Origin: Selaginella moellendorffii
Taxonomy: Eukaryota; Streptophyta; Lycopodiopsida; Selaginellales; Selaginellaceae
Assembly (NCBI RefSeq): GCF_000143415.4
Contig: NW_003314309.1
Span: 322,300-386,299, forward strand
DNA: 64,000 nucleotides
Direction of reading: 5' to 3'
Shown here: positions 10,632 through 21,554 of the stretch, piece after piece
How the letters are laid out: every line of letters starts with the position of its first letter
How positions within the stretch are numbered: the stretch's first letter is position 1
Notes under the pieces: model-generated
Database searches by the model: none
What the model was told of the DNA's origin: nothing
The model's input: only the letters and a program-made list of their open reading frames with translations
Translations under genes and position numbers: made by a program

Positions 10632-11402
10632 CAGTAGATGCCCCTAGACATCTGCTTTTCCCAACGTTGTGGTAGAAGGCCATCTTTTTCATCGCAGATC
10701 CTTGTAAAAAACAGTCGATTATGCACACAGCTAAAAGTTATTTCCATATGCTTCCTGTTTGTATTGAGCAAGTTAATCTCGCCAAAATAGCCGCTAGAAA
10801 AAACTACGACTTCGTATCTAGGTCCAATGTGAAGAATATCAGCACCAACCTAAATGTGCTGCATCAATAAATCCTCGAAGCCTGGAGCAACTCACATCTA
10901 ACATCAATCGCATCTGGTGACCAGCTGTTTCTCCGTCCATCCGTAATCGTATAATAATCTGGATATCTCAGCTGGTAGCTTGCACAGCTTTGAGTGTAAC
11001 TGTTCCTTGTCACCTTCCGAGCAAACACATATGTGCTATACCACTGTGCAAAGTGTTGGTACTCCTGTGCTTTCCACCATCCCGATTGACGTAATGGCTT
11101 GTCTGGTAGTTGACCTTGTTGCATTGTGCTACATTTATGTTGGAGCGCTACTGTAAGCCTTTTGTTTGCAATGCTGTCATTTTTCAAGTCTTTTACCTGC
11201 TGCCAAAGAAGTGCGTTTTGTCTTCTTAAGCAGCTTTACAGCAATTGTTTGTAGAGTATCGTATGCTGAGCATGGAGAATATCAAATCCCTGTTGCTCAA
11301 AAAGCTTCATCACCAGTGATTTCCCTCGAACACTAAATTTATTGGCTCCAGCAATGTTGGCCTCTCTTAAATAGTGAAGCCCTTTCAAAGGAATTAGCAT
11401 GG
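10632..11402 (-). pseudogene. Transposase-like remnant, possibly TNP2/CACTA-related
   Basis: Reading the minus strand gives coding-like frames interrupted by a stop and probable frameshifts. One segment at about 11402-11233 begins LIPLKGLHYLREAN. The main segment (11187-10864) contains GWWKAQEYQHFAQWYS and YQLRYPDYYTI. A third, at about 10860-10632, contains HIGPRYEVVVFSSGYFGEIN. The WKAxE aromatic block followed by a late FGEI-type segment resembles the C-terminal part of TNP2-like (CACTA) transposases of eukaryotes, but this is from memory of family style and is uncertain. No ends or target-site duplication were found. Confidence 0.4.
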
Positions 11403-12690
11403 TCTGTTCTTTATCAAGATCTCATGTCTTTTTTCATACACTTTCATATGTGTTGCTTTTGTTTTTATTGGAAACCAAACATCATTGCACCATCTTAGAT
11501 TAAAAAATATTACTATAGGGAATGTGATTATAGGTAAAAAAACTTTTACTACCATGATGGTAGAAAATTAGTGTTGCTAGTTCCCTTTATCAATCTTTGC
11601 CCAAATTAATTGAAAAATTGGTTTTCACTTGTGTGAGTATATAAGGATGGAATTTTTAAGTGTTATTAATGAAACATAAGAGAAATTCATTCATTAACTT
11701 GTAATCATCAGTGTTGGGAACACTTACAATAGTTTCTTAATATTTATTAAGTGATCGCTTATTGTATCTGTCAAAACACTATTACTATCATTTGTTTTAT
11801 GTATTGGCATAATATTAGGATGCCCTAAAATATGTCTTTCAATATCCTTTCTTTAATTTCTATTAAATCCTTATAAAAATATAAATTTTTAAGTCCCAAA
11901 ATAAAGTTGAAGGTGCATTATATGGCAATAGTTGAAGTGAAAGTCAAACAAGTATAATATGTTTAAACTAAAATGAATTTTAAATAATTAAATTTTTATT
12001 ATATTTTAGTCACATAAATATATTTCAAAGAGTTTTACTCACAACCTCCATAGTTCCTATATAAATAATTTATTAATCTTTTCATAGTTATTCATTATTA
12101 CTTCTTTAAGAGTTTATTCTCATTCTCAATTTTTTTAGTTTAAATTTTTAGTTTAAACATATTATGTTTATTAAACTTTTATTTTACCCACTACCACATA
12201 GCACCCCTTCAGCTTTATATAGGACTTAGGGAATTATGTTTTACATATATTAAGTTATTTGAACAGATAAGTTTTATTGTCAATATTATATTATTATTTT
12301 AAATGCTACATAAATTATGGTTTATAATCAAAATTAATAAGAAAATAAATAGCAGTTTTAATATAATTATTTAGCTTCACATTAATGCAATTTAATTGTT
12401 TTGCCCATAGTGTTACATTGGAAATATCCATCAAAAGAACATAAGTAATTGAGCTCCATTCTAATGGCTTTTCATCTTGTGCAAGCATCTTTTTAAATAG
12501 CAATTGCTCAACCTTCCTTTGTTTCTACTTTTACTTCCATTATTTTTGTTTCCTCATTACTTCCTCTTATGTTTATTTCACTCTTCCCTTTCACTCAAAT
12601 GTGTCTCCAAGTCCTAGCAACAAGTTTGTGAATTGTCTTTGATGATCATTTATTGTCTGCTGTTCACAAAAGCACCTAAAGGGTCGTTTT
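11403..12690. other. AT-rich spacer
   Basis: About 1.3 kb of very AT-rich sequence with many short poly-A/T tracts. I see no coding segment, no clear repeat unit and no RNA gene. It lies between the transposase remnant and the tRNA-like fragment. Confidence 0.5.
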
Positions 12691-12693
12691 AAA

Positions 12694-12740
12694 CTGCCCA
12701 CAGTGAGGATCGAACTCACGACCTCTCGCTTAAGCAAAAC
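12694..12740 (-). other. 3' half of a tRNA-like sequence (SINE-like fragment)
   Basis: On the minus strand 12719-12703 forms a perfect tRNA T-arm: 5-bp stem GTGAG/CTCAC with loop TTCGATC. It is preceded by GAGAGGTC and followed by TGTGGGC and A, the layout of variable loop, T-arm and acceptor strand. The spacing resembles tRNA-Lys. The 5' half (D-arm and acceptor 5' strand) is absent, so this is not a functional tRNA; it is a tRNA-derived fragment, perhaps from a SINE. Confidence 0.5.
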
Positions 12741-12818
12741 CAAACCCTTTTTAATCAAAAGGGAAACAAATCTATTTATAAAGGGTGTTCCCTAAAAGTT
12801 ACTGCAAAGTAGTACCAC

Positions 12819-14655
12819 ATGGGTAGCGTTCCGGGAGTGGCGATCCTCGGCGCTGGGATCTTCACGACCAGTCAGTACCTCCCTATCCTCTCCAACCAAA
12901 GCTCCACTGCGCCCATCCTCAAAGCCATTTGGAGCCGATCCAAGGTAGAGCTCCTCCACTTTTCTTCGATCCTTAGGGAAAGTCTCTGGTTTGATCGATC
13001 CACAGGACGCTGCCGAGAACGCTGCCTCTTCCGTCGCGAAGTTCTTCCCAGATGTGGTAGCAAAGTGGGGAGAAGACGGCTTGATCCAAATTCTAGAGGA
13101 CAGTAGCATCCATGCAGTTGCGATTGTTCTCCCAGCGCAAGTCCAGGTTTTTAAACGCTACTCGATCTCTTTGGTCCTCATTCTTCTCTTTTGTTCTTCT
13201 TGCCTTTTCCACAGCTGGAGTATGTCCAGAGAGCTCTCAAGTCGGGTAAACATGTTCTTCAAGGTACTAGCGTTTTTTTTTTCTCTCTTGCTGCTCTTTC
13301 TAGCTCTGATCGTGATTGAAATATGCGAAATCGACATCAAAGAGAAGCCCATTGGACCCAGTACGTGATTATAATGTTGTTTGTGAGAAACACTCGTAAC
13401 TCCATTATTCTTTCTACATGCAGCTCTCTCGGATGTGCGTGACGTTTTATCGTATCACAGTGGCATGGGCTCGCAAGCTCCGGTTTGGGCTGTTGCTGAA
13501 AACTATCGCTTTGAACCCGGTTTGATCGAGGTATAAGTTTTTTCCTCCTTGTTTTCTCGTATTACTCTCTTCTTTCTTTCCTTTAATTTTTCCTATTTTT
13601 TCCTTTTTGTTTTTTCTCTTTTTTCAGGCCGCGAGGCTAGTCAAGAGCATTGGCGACATGATGTCTTTCGAAGTCATAGTAGAGCTGCCGATGAACAGCT
13701 CCAACCCATACTATTCGAGTGCCTGGCGACGAGATGTTGGTTTCAAGGCATGGAGTTTTTCCTCTTTCATTTCTTTAGAAGAAGCTCAAGCTTTCACTTG
13801 GCAGGGTGGCTTTGTTCTCGACGGTGGCGTTCATTTTGTTGCGGGGCTGCGCCTGGTAACATCTTTCTATTTCCTTTTGAACTTTGGCTGCTAAAACTCT
13901 CCCATATAGATCACAGGTTGTGAAGTGACTCAAGTATCAGCGATTGCTCGCCACGTTGATCCACTGCTGCCTTCCCCGGACAACGTATCTGCTCTACTGT
14001 ACGCCTGTTTTTCTTGAAGTTTGCTTATCTTGAATCACTCTCTCTCTGTTTTTCTTCTTCTTCTTCTCTTGCAGGCAGCTCGAGAATGAGTGTGCTGGTG
14101 TTCTTGTTATGTCATACTCTTGCACAGCGAGAAAGGTAAATATTCTTTTAGAGCAATGCTGAGATTCTTGATTTTTTTTTACTTCCCAAAGGTAAGCTGG
14201 CGAGTTTTGGGATCCAAAGGAACTGTAGAAGCTGTTCGTGATCAGAAAGATGGCAGTCATGGTTACCTGGTTGGTTTTCATTTCCTTCTTCCAAGGGTCT
14301 TGCGTGTTTCTAAATTCACGAGCAAAATCTCTTGTTTCCGCAGGTAACATTCTATCCTCTGGGAGGAACCGTGCTTAGCAAGTTCTTTCCGTTCTCTGGA
14401 GTGGAGAACGAACTTAAGGCGTTCGTAGGAGACGTGTCCCAGATTGTTTATGAGGTAAATGGTTAAGTTTCTCAAGCTTTCTAAGTTTGCAGCTTGTGTT
14501 TTTTGTTTTTTTACCAGGGAAAAACTGCAGAGAGTGCTGATAAACGCAGCAATTTTATTGAAGCTTATCACGACGTTGCTGTGATAGAGGCCATGCTCAA
14601 ATCGAGCAACAACAAAGGATTTCCAGTCCACGTTGATAGATACGAGGAGATATGA
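12819..14655 (+). CDS. Gfo/Idh/MocA-family oxidoreductase
   Basis: An NAD(P)-dependent dehydrogenase-like protein of about 360 residues in roughly ten short exons. The N-terminal Rossmann fold shows the dinucleotide motif GVAILGAGIF at residue 5. It is followed by the family strand-helix IHAVAIVLPAQ, LEYVQRALKSGKHVL and the EKPIGPS motif, whose Lys is the usual catalytic residue. The C-terminal sheet domain includes VWAVAENYRFEPG, GGFVLDGGVHFVAGLRL (the DxGxH signature) and SWRVLGSKGTVEA. The frame closes after VHVDRYEEI with TGA at 14655. The family acts on sugars or other polyols; the substrate is not deducible. It is convergent with the PMT gene, the two stop codons being about 80 bp apart. 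Confidence 0.88.
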
Positions 14656-14732
14656 TGAAATGCTCTTCATTTTTCTTTCCAAAGGGTACACAGATCGAGT
14701 GAAAAAATCACACTAGAAAATAAAATCATCAC

Positions 14733-17176
14733 TCACGCTTGTGCTTGAGGCCGCCACCATTGCTTTTGAAGAACTAGTAGCTCCTCCAGGCCTTTGGTAT
14801 GCGTGGTGTGAACTTTCCAATGTAAGGATTCCATCACTGGCTTGAGCTTCTCCAGGTTTTCCACCTTGTCGCGAAATATGACGTAGCTTTCTGGTCTTAA
14901 AATCCTGTCCATCTCCACAAGCGTATTTGTGGTATTGCACCTGGAAAATAAAACAATCAAAGCTTGTTAACTGCAGGAAAAGGAGAACAAACCTTTTCGT
15001 AAGTCGCGTTAGCAAGTGATCAGCATGGATCAAATCGTACGTTCGTGGATATGTGCTGAAGGATTCACACCAGTCGTGGTAGATTCCAAACAAGCCCCGA
15101 TCGAAAATCGCAGGCAGAGTGTCCGGTTCGTATATAGGCACGACGTTCATCACCCAAACTGGCTGCGACGCCAAGGCTGCAGCAAAACTGGAAGAAACAG
15201 TGACACACAAAAGCCAGAGTAAGAATGAGAGCGCAAAAAGCGAAAAAAAAAGAAAGAAACTTACCCTCCATATGCGGCTTTCATATCCAGAACGTTGCGT
15301 ATGTTCTTCCAGTCGAAATTCATCTTGAGGTACGAATTTTGCATCACGTTCTTCCAATGCTGAGTGTCGGACTTAAACTCCTCGTCACCAGCCTTGCCAT
15401 AAAGGCCTTTGGAGACACGAGTGAGCCAAGTTGGAGGCGTGAGCAAACGCTGTGGCCAATCCTCAGGCCAGCTCGTTCCATGCTCCTGTTCCGTGACAGG
15501 CACCTTGTGAATGCAGCTTTTCATAGGAATGTACCTGTCATGCTGCTGTTAGCACACGAAACTCTTCTATAGTATTCTGGAACTTTTACCATGCGGCATC
15601 ACGCTTATCTTCTTCCTCACAAAGTGGGGGAAGTTTCGCTCTTCTTCTCTCGTAGCACAAGTTGTTGGTGGGCTTTTGAAATATTGCAACGCCAACAGCA
15701 CTGGCAGCGTCTGTAGTTTTTGCTAGATTGTTCCAGCACATTGATGCCGCTAGGGACGATGTATCTGAAAAAAAAAAATAGTACTTTGCTCAGTGACAAA
15801 CAGAACAGCAAGGCAAACATTAAATGGCATACTCTTCCAGATCTGAACTTGATCCGGCTGTGTACGGTAAACCGGAGGGGCAGACCACACAAAGTAACCG
15901 CCAGGCCTGAGCACCCGATTTACTTCGAGAAGCAGCTTTCCTCCTGACAAGTACTAGTTAGAAGCCATTGAAAGTACAAGGCGAACTTACCATCTTCATG
16001 CCATGGCACTCTACACCGAGCACAATGAACCATGTCAAAGACATTGGCTGGAAAAACCAGCCGCTGCGTTCCCATCACAGCCGAGATGGCAGGAATTCCT
16101 CGTTCCAGAGCTAGCTGAACCTGTGCTTCGTGCTCGTCTTTCGGTGCAAAAGACACCGTCAACACGTCCTTGCGAAACAAGTAGCCACCAAAACTCGCAA
16201 CGCCGCAGCCAACATCTAGAACCACACGCGTGTGCTTTCCCCACTCAATATCCGGCAACGTCTGCGATATCAGTTAGCGAAAGAAAAAAAGATCACATTT
16301 TTAACCAGACATCTAAAAGACCAACTTACATTCTGAATGTAGTCGATGTAGTGATCGGCTCCAAGAATAAACTGAGTGCCAGTCCCAGGAAATGTGAGCC
16401 GGTTTCCAGTTTTCTTGACCCAGCTCTGGTCTTTCTTGTACGTGACGAGTCCCGGATGGGGGACGTTGTCGAACCATATCTGGAAGCTACACGGACTGAA
16501 AACTTCAATGGCAACAAGAACAGAAAAGACGAAAGAATGAACCAACCTCTTCCCGGCTTTGAGGCCAAGGCAGCGGCCGTTTGTAGTTCTTTGGAAGCGG
16601 TACGAGACAACTGACGAGATCTTCATGCACAGGGCAGTGCCTCTCCCGGTGCTCGTAATGGTGTCTACTTGGTAGCATCTTGATAGCCTCTTCGTTGTCT
16701 AGGCAGGGAATGTAGTCTTGCGCAGCGTTTCCAGCGCAAAGTTTCCATACACTATCACTATCACCCGGGCTGGAGGAAGTTTTCTCCTCTTGCAAACTCT
16801 GAGAGTCGCCATCGATCTCCTTTCCATCATCCAGTGCCTTGTTATCTTCACTTTCCTTGGAAGATCTTTCCTCTTCCTTTGCCACACCACTGGAAGATTT
16901 TTCGCCATCCTCATTTTCATCTTCATCGTTTTGTGCCAGCTGATTTTCCTGCTCCTTCCTCTCCACTTTCTCATCCATTCCTCCAATCTTGTCATTCTCG
17001 TCTCCAATCTCTTCTCTGGCATCGCTCTGCCGCAATGCAGCTCCAGATCCTACCACATCCTGCTCGACCAGACCAGATCTTCCCCGGAAAATCCACACGG
17101 CCACCACGAAAAAGGCCACGAGAATGCCGATCACAAACCTGGGAGAATGCGCGGGGAATCGTTTCGACCTGGCCAT
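14733..17176 (-). CDS. Probable Golgi methyltransferase, PMT/QUA2-like
   Basis: A plant-specific SAM-dependent methyltransferase (DUF248 class), thought to methylate cell-wall pectin in the Golgi. It is a type II membrane protein: basic N-terminus, signal-anchor helix at about residues 14-32 ([16 protein letters not shown]), then an acidic Ser/Glu/Asp-rich stalk of about 100 residues as in the PMT24-27 group. Landmarks follow in family order: [52 protein letters not shown] (SAM motif I), [67 protein letters not shown] and [16 protein letters not shown]. There are several introns. A telo-box-like AACCCTAA lies just upstream at about 17213. Start at the only upstream ATG (17176). Confidence 0.93.
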
Positions 17177-17476
17177 CCCAGAACTATCCCGGATCTAGCA
17201 GCTAGGCGGCAAGAACCCTAATCACTACCTGGAACAGTCGCCGATCATCGAGCGCGGCACGACGGATGGATCGCGTTGATCCGAGCTAAGATCGCTCAGA
17301 TTCCTGGAATGGATCGATTGCTGGAAGACAGAAGAACGAATCCAGCGCAAAATCTACCCGAAATCTCAGCTAAAGTGAGAAAAGGGGGAAAAGTTGAAAA
17401 AGTAAAAAACGTTAAGTACACTTAATGATTAATGTAGGTACACTAAACCTTAATAGAGAGGAATATGCTCCTGCCT

Positions 17477-18085
17477 CTACGAGCATATTCCCTGGCGCGG
17501 CCTATTTCGGCAAAGAGGACAGGACGCATTCAAGGAGAGCCACATTCGAATGCAGCGCGAGTGAAAGCAGTGCGAACATCCGCGAAACATTCTCCTCGAC
17601 GATTCCTTCCCGCCGCCGCCAGGATTCTCCTCGAATCCTCCCAGGCAGATCGTGCAAGCCTCGTTGATCGAAGACGGAGGAAACGTTCGCCCACCAATCC
17701 TCTCCATCTTGTGAACAAAGCTACTCATCTGGTGATCCGCTCGATCTTCTCCTTGTTCTCCTTGCTCTCCTTCCCCATCTTCCTCTTCTTCTTGGAGGAA
17801 GACCTTGAGCGCTTCCTCTCCAGGAGAATGATCGTGATCTTGGTGATCAAGCGATCCTGCTACATCATCAAAACCACCCTCGACGTGGGCGTCGTGATCA
17901 TCATCGTGGAGAATGCGATCCAGCGCGGCGAAGCTGAGTAGCGTGTACACCAGCAGCAGCAATCCCAGCACCGCCACCGCGATCTGGAGCGCAATGTAGC
18001 CTTCCAGAAACGCGAGCGACCCCATCGCCAGGGAGAAACACACGGCGCTCGCGATCAAATCCCGAATCACCCCCACTACAAGCAT
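17477..18085 (-). CDS. Membrane RING-H2 finger protein
   Basis: A single-exon frame of 202 residues, a likely E3 ubiquitin ligase of the ATL-like style. The first 60 residues hold two hydrophobic helices (IASAVCFSLAMGSLAF and YIALQIAVAVLGLLLLVY). A central stretch is rich in Asp, Glu and His. The C-terminus carries a RING-H2: CTICLGGFEE, a Gly/Ser insert, then CSHCFHSRCI and MWLSLNASCPLCR (Cys/His ligands all present). The upstream extension of this frame has no ATG, so the ATG at 18085 (MLVVGVIRDL) is chosen. The substrate is unknown. Confidence 0.82.
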   Translation of the reverse strand: MLVVGVIRDLIASAVCFSLAMGSLAFLEGYIALQIAVAVLGLLLLVYTLLSFAALDRILHDDDHDAHVEGGFDDVAGSLDHQDHDHSPGEEALKVFLQEEEEDGEGEQGEQGEDRADHQMSSFVHKMERIGGRTFPPSSINEACTICLGGFEENPGGGGKESSRRMFRGCSHCFHSRCIRMWLSLNASCPLCRNRPRQGICS

Positions 18086-18676
18086 GATCTCTCTCGGCTC
18101 TTCTATAGAGGCCCACAGAAACGAGAAAAAAAAGCAAACCACACTCAGTGAGACAGAAAGCAAAGCAAATGGTGTTCCTGGTGGCTATGGAGTCACTGTC
18201 TCGAGCATAGAAAACCATGGAGAAATCAAAGAGAAGGAAGAGGCAGTCACCAACCAGAGGGGAGATGGGCTTGACCTATTCATTGCGAAATCGGCGACTC
18301 TGGATAGAGATTATCCCTCTTTTCTTCGCCAGGAAGTGAAATATCGCTGCGCAGGGCAATGAGCAAATCTCAAATAGCTACGATTCGCACTGACCATGAG
18401 ACACACAATACACTGTACCTTACAGGTGTACTGTACGCTTTTTCTTTTTCTTTTTCTTTTTTCAGCACGAAAACTCTAGAGGCATCTAGAGAATATACTT
18501 GTCAATGAGCCGTTGACTATAATGACATGACTGACCGTTTACTATAATGTCAACGGACAAGATATTTCTATTCGAGATTTGCGAGCGCGAAAGCAACATT
18601 GACAAGACCGGCATTGACCGATATTCAAAACTAAGCTATTCACAGCGAGGGAGATAAGTCAAGGGTGGCGGCGCGG
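18086..18676. other. Spacer between RING-H2 and sugar transporter genes
   Basis: It contains the promoter side of the RING-H2 gene and the 3' flank of the STP gene. A T-rich run of TTTTTC units lies at about 18438-18462, and a near-direct repeat (GACTATAATG / TACTATAATG) at about 18516 and 18540. No gene is seen. Confidence 0.45.
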
Positions 18677-20530
18677 CTAGTCCATGGCGGGGCCATTCTT
18701 CTCGGCCATTTGGAGGTGTTGGCGGCTCTCGGGCGCCTCCGGGTCGGCGCCGCCGCCGCCGGGCTTGACGAACTCGGTGTCATCGGCGGGGACGATCCTC
18801 TTCCAGAACCAGTGGCTCCTCCACACCAGCATCATCTCCTCGATCGGGACGTTCTTGGTCTCGGGCACGAAGAAGTAGACGAAGATGGTCATGATGAGCA
18901 CCCATCCCGCGAAGAAGAGGAACACGCCGAACTTGAAGGTACACAGCATCTTTAGGAAGGCCTGCGCGATGACGAAGGTGAAGAGCATGTTTACCGAGAC
19001 CGTGATGCTCTGCCCGGCCGATCGCGTCTCCAGGGGATAGATCTCGCTGGGGATGAGCCAGCCGAGAGGACCCCACGACCACGCGAAGGCCGAGACGTAG
19101 AGGCAGATGAGCACCACCACGAACGCCGCCCAGCCCTTCGGGATGTTGCTGCTCGACGAGAACTTCACTCCCAAGACGATCCCAATCACGATCTGGAAGC
19201 CAAGCGATCGATCAAACACAGGACACACGCGAGGATAAAAAATAACCAACCTGCGAGAAGAACATCTGGACGCCACCCTCGAGCAGCAGCAGCCTCCGCC
19301 CGTACTTATCCACAGTGATGATCGAGAGGAAAGTGGAGACGAGGTTGACAGCGCCGGTGATCACGGCCGAGTAGAGCGACGCGTCGTGTCCAAACCCGAT
19401 GGTCTCGAACAGCACCGGCGCGTAGAACATGATCACGTTGATCCCGGTCAGCTGCTGGAAGAAGGGGATCAGGATCGACATGACGAGCTGCGGCCGGTTC
19501 TTGCTCATCAAGAGATTCTTGTATGGATGCTTCACCATGTTGGCTTTCTGGCTTGCCTCCACGATATCTTCATACTCGACATCCACCTTCTCGGTTCCAC
19601 GGACTTTCCGCAGGACTTTTCTTCCTCGGTCGTGGCGCCCGCGCTCAATCAGGCTGTTCGGAGTGTCCGGGAGGAAGAATCCTCCCAGAGTCATAAAAAC
19701 TGCTGGGACTCCGGCGAGAGCGAGCGAGAGCCTCCATCCCCAGGGATGGATCTTGGCGGTTCCATAGTTGATGAGATTGGCGCAGAGGATTCCTATTGTT
19801 ATAGCGAGCTGGAACATGATGTTCATGGCTCCCCGGATCTTGGCAGGCGCGAGCTCGGAGAGATAGAGAGGAACAGCCTGCACGAAAAAAAAAATTCAAG
19901 TTTTTGCAACATAAAAAAGAGATCTCTGGCGAGATCTTAAGCTGACAAGATGGAGCTTACCTGGTTTCCAAATCCAACTCCAATACCCAGCATGATTCGC
20001 CCGAGGATGAGCATCTCGATGTTCTCGGCGGCTCCAGTGAGCACGGCCCCGACTAGAAAGCTGAGACCACCGAGCAAGATGGAGGGTCTTCGTCCATAGC
20101 GCTTGGTCACCCACGCCGCCACGAACGAGGCGATGAGCGCCGCCAGGTAGAGCGAGGACGTGAAAGTGGTGAGCCCCTGGTTGTCATACTTGCAGTAGTG
20201 AGCATTGCCGCTCACCGGCTTTTGCTTGTTGCGATAGACCACGGGGAAGAATTTCTCCAGGAAATCGTCCATGGATGTAACACCCCCTGTAGATAGACAT
20301 CTCCATTTCAGCCAAGCGATCAAAGTTTCCAGACATTTTCTCCCCAAGATCTAAAGAAAGAGAAGAAGAGCTCTGGAGGAGTCGAGCTTACCGGAGATTC
20401 CGATGTCATAGCCGAAGATGAGACCACCGCTAGCGGCGACGACGCAGGCGAGCACCACATAGATCGTTGTTCGTCCTTGGTACTGATCAGATCTACCGCC
20501 TTGCGAAGAGAGCAACGCTCCTCCCGCCAT
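18677..20530 (-). CDS. STP-type monosaccharide/proton symporter
   Basis: A plasma-membrane hexose importer of the plant STP family (MFS, 12 helices), about 520 residues in four exons (about 20530-20392, 20287-19963, 19878-19252, 19193-18677). Signatures: [17 protein letters not shown] in helix 1 and the first loop, [61 protein letters not shown] (sugar binding), [31 protein letters not shown] and [12 protein letters not shown]. The extracellular loop after helix 1 carries Cys in [16 protein letters not shown], as in STPs. The start ATG gives [14 protein letters not shown]. The C-terminal tail is Gly- and Pro-rich. Confidence 0.94.
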
Positions 20531-21554
20531 AGCTGCGCTCAAGGAACCACCAAAAAAACAGGAAGAGCGTCCTCGCTGAAAAGAAAGGCGTTCCCAAAGA
20601 CTTTCAAGACATTAAATTCCTCTCTTATCAAGCTTTGACGAGACTAATCTTTTTTCTTTTTTTTAGCCGCTATAATTTTTTGGAGCTGAGTGTGGACTTT
20701 TAGACGAAAACACCAGCTGGTGGAGCCAAATTACTTTGTACGTTTGCATTTTGTATGGTTGCCAACAGCCAGCCACCTTCTAACCACATTTTTTTGGGCT
20801 TGTTTAAGGTTCTTAGCGTATGGGAATGGAGCGTTTGGCGAAGTTTCGCAATCGATCGCAAGCTGGTCGGAGGAGGAAAAGGAGGAGAACGAGGCGGCGA
20901 TGGAAAGCTAGATCTCTCTTTTTTGCAAGCTTTGCATCCATCGCCCATGACCTGCCTGGCTGGATTTCAAAACACGAACGCGGCTAGTCGCCAGCCTTAT
21001 CCATCGAAAGATTTAAGATTTCACGCAAGTTTCACGAGTCTGCGCACGAGCACTGAAAATTTTGCAGGATGGTAACGAGCTCCAGGTGTCGAACCAGGTG
21101 TCGATCGAGTTGGCGTATACGCGAGAATTTACTACGCAGCTGTTACGATGAGATAAGATTTGTCACACAAAATAAGATACCCTGTCGTCCAAATTAAAAT
21201 TAGTATGATTTTTGAAGAAATTCTACAGATTATATGGCAACATCATTGACTTGGATATAAAGAAAGAGTTTTGGAAAGACCGGACCGCCCAAGTCAAGCA
21301 AGCCTGCGTTTGAAAGCATAATATACATAAACCAGTGTTAGTTCTAAACCTTATAAATTAAAGGCAGGAAATACTATTCTGGTTTCAGATTTGCGAACTT
21401 TACCGCAGGCATTGTGCAAGCCGCCAAAAGCATTTAACATTCTTTCCCCCGAGAGAGAGAGAGAGAGAGAAAGAGAGGTATAGACAATGTTTCAAAAGTG
21501 TTGACACTGCGATATTATATATATTTCCTTGACACGAAAGGCGAACCGCACATA
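20531..21554. other. Divergent promoter region between STP and P450 genes
   Basis: About 1 kb between two divergent starts. Apart from the GA repeat near the P450 start I see no recognisable element; open frames on both strands look non-coding. Confidence 0.5.
21451..21478 (+). repeat. GA microsatellite near the P450 start
   Basis: A run of about ten GA units, then AAGAGAG, ends some 75 bases before the P450 ATG. GA/CT runs in this position are common in plant core promoters or 5' leaders; a regulatory role is only possible. Confidence 0.7.

Noticed and set aside
16718-17221. Plus-strand frames opposite the PMT stalk
   Set aside because: Complement of an acidic low-complexity region; no independent evidence.
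18084-18163. Upstream extension of the RING-H2 frame
   Set aside because: It has no ATG; the codon at its beginning is TTG.
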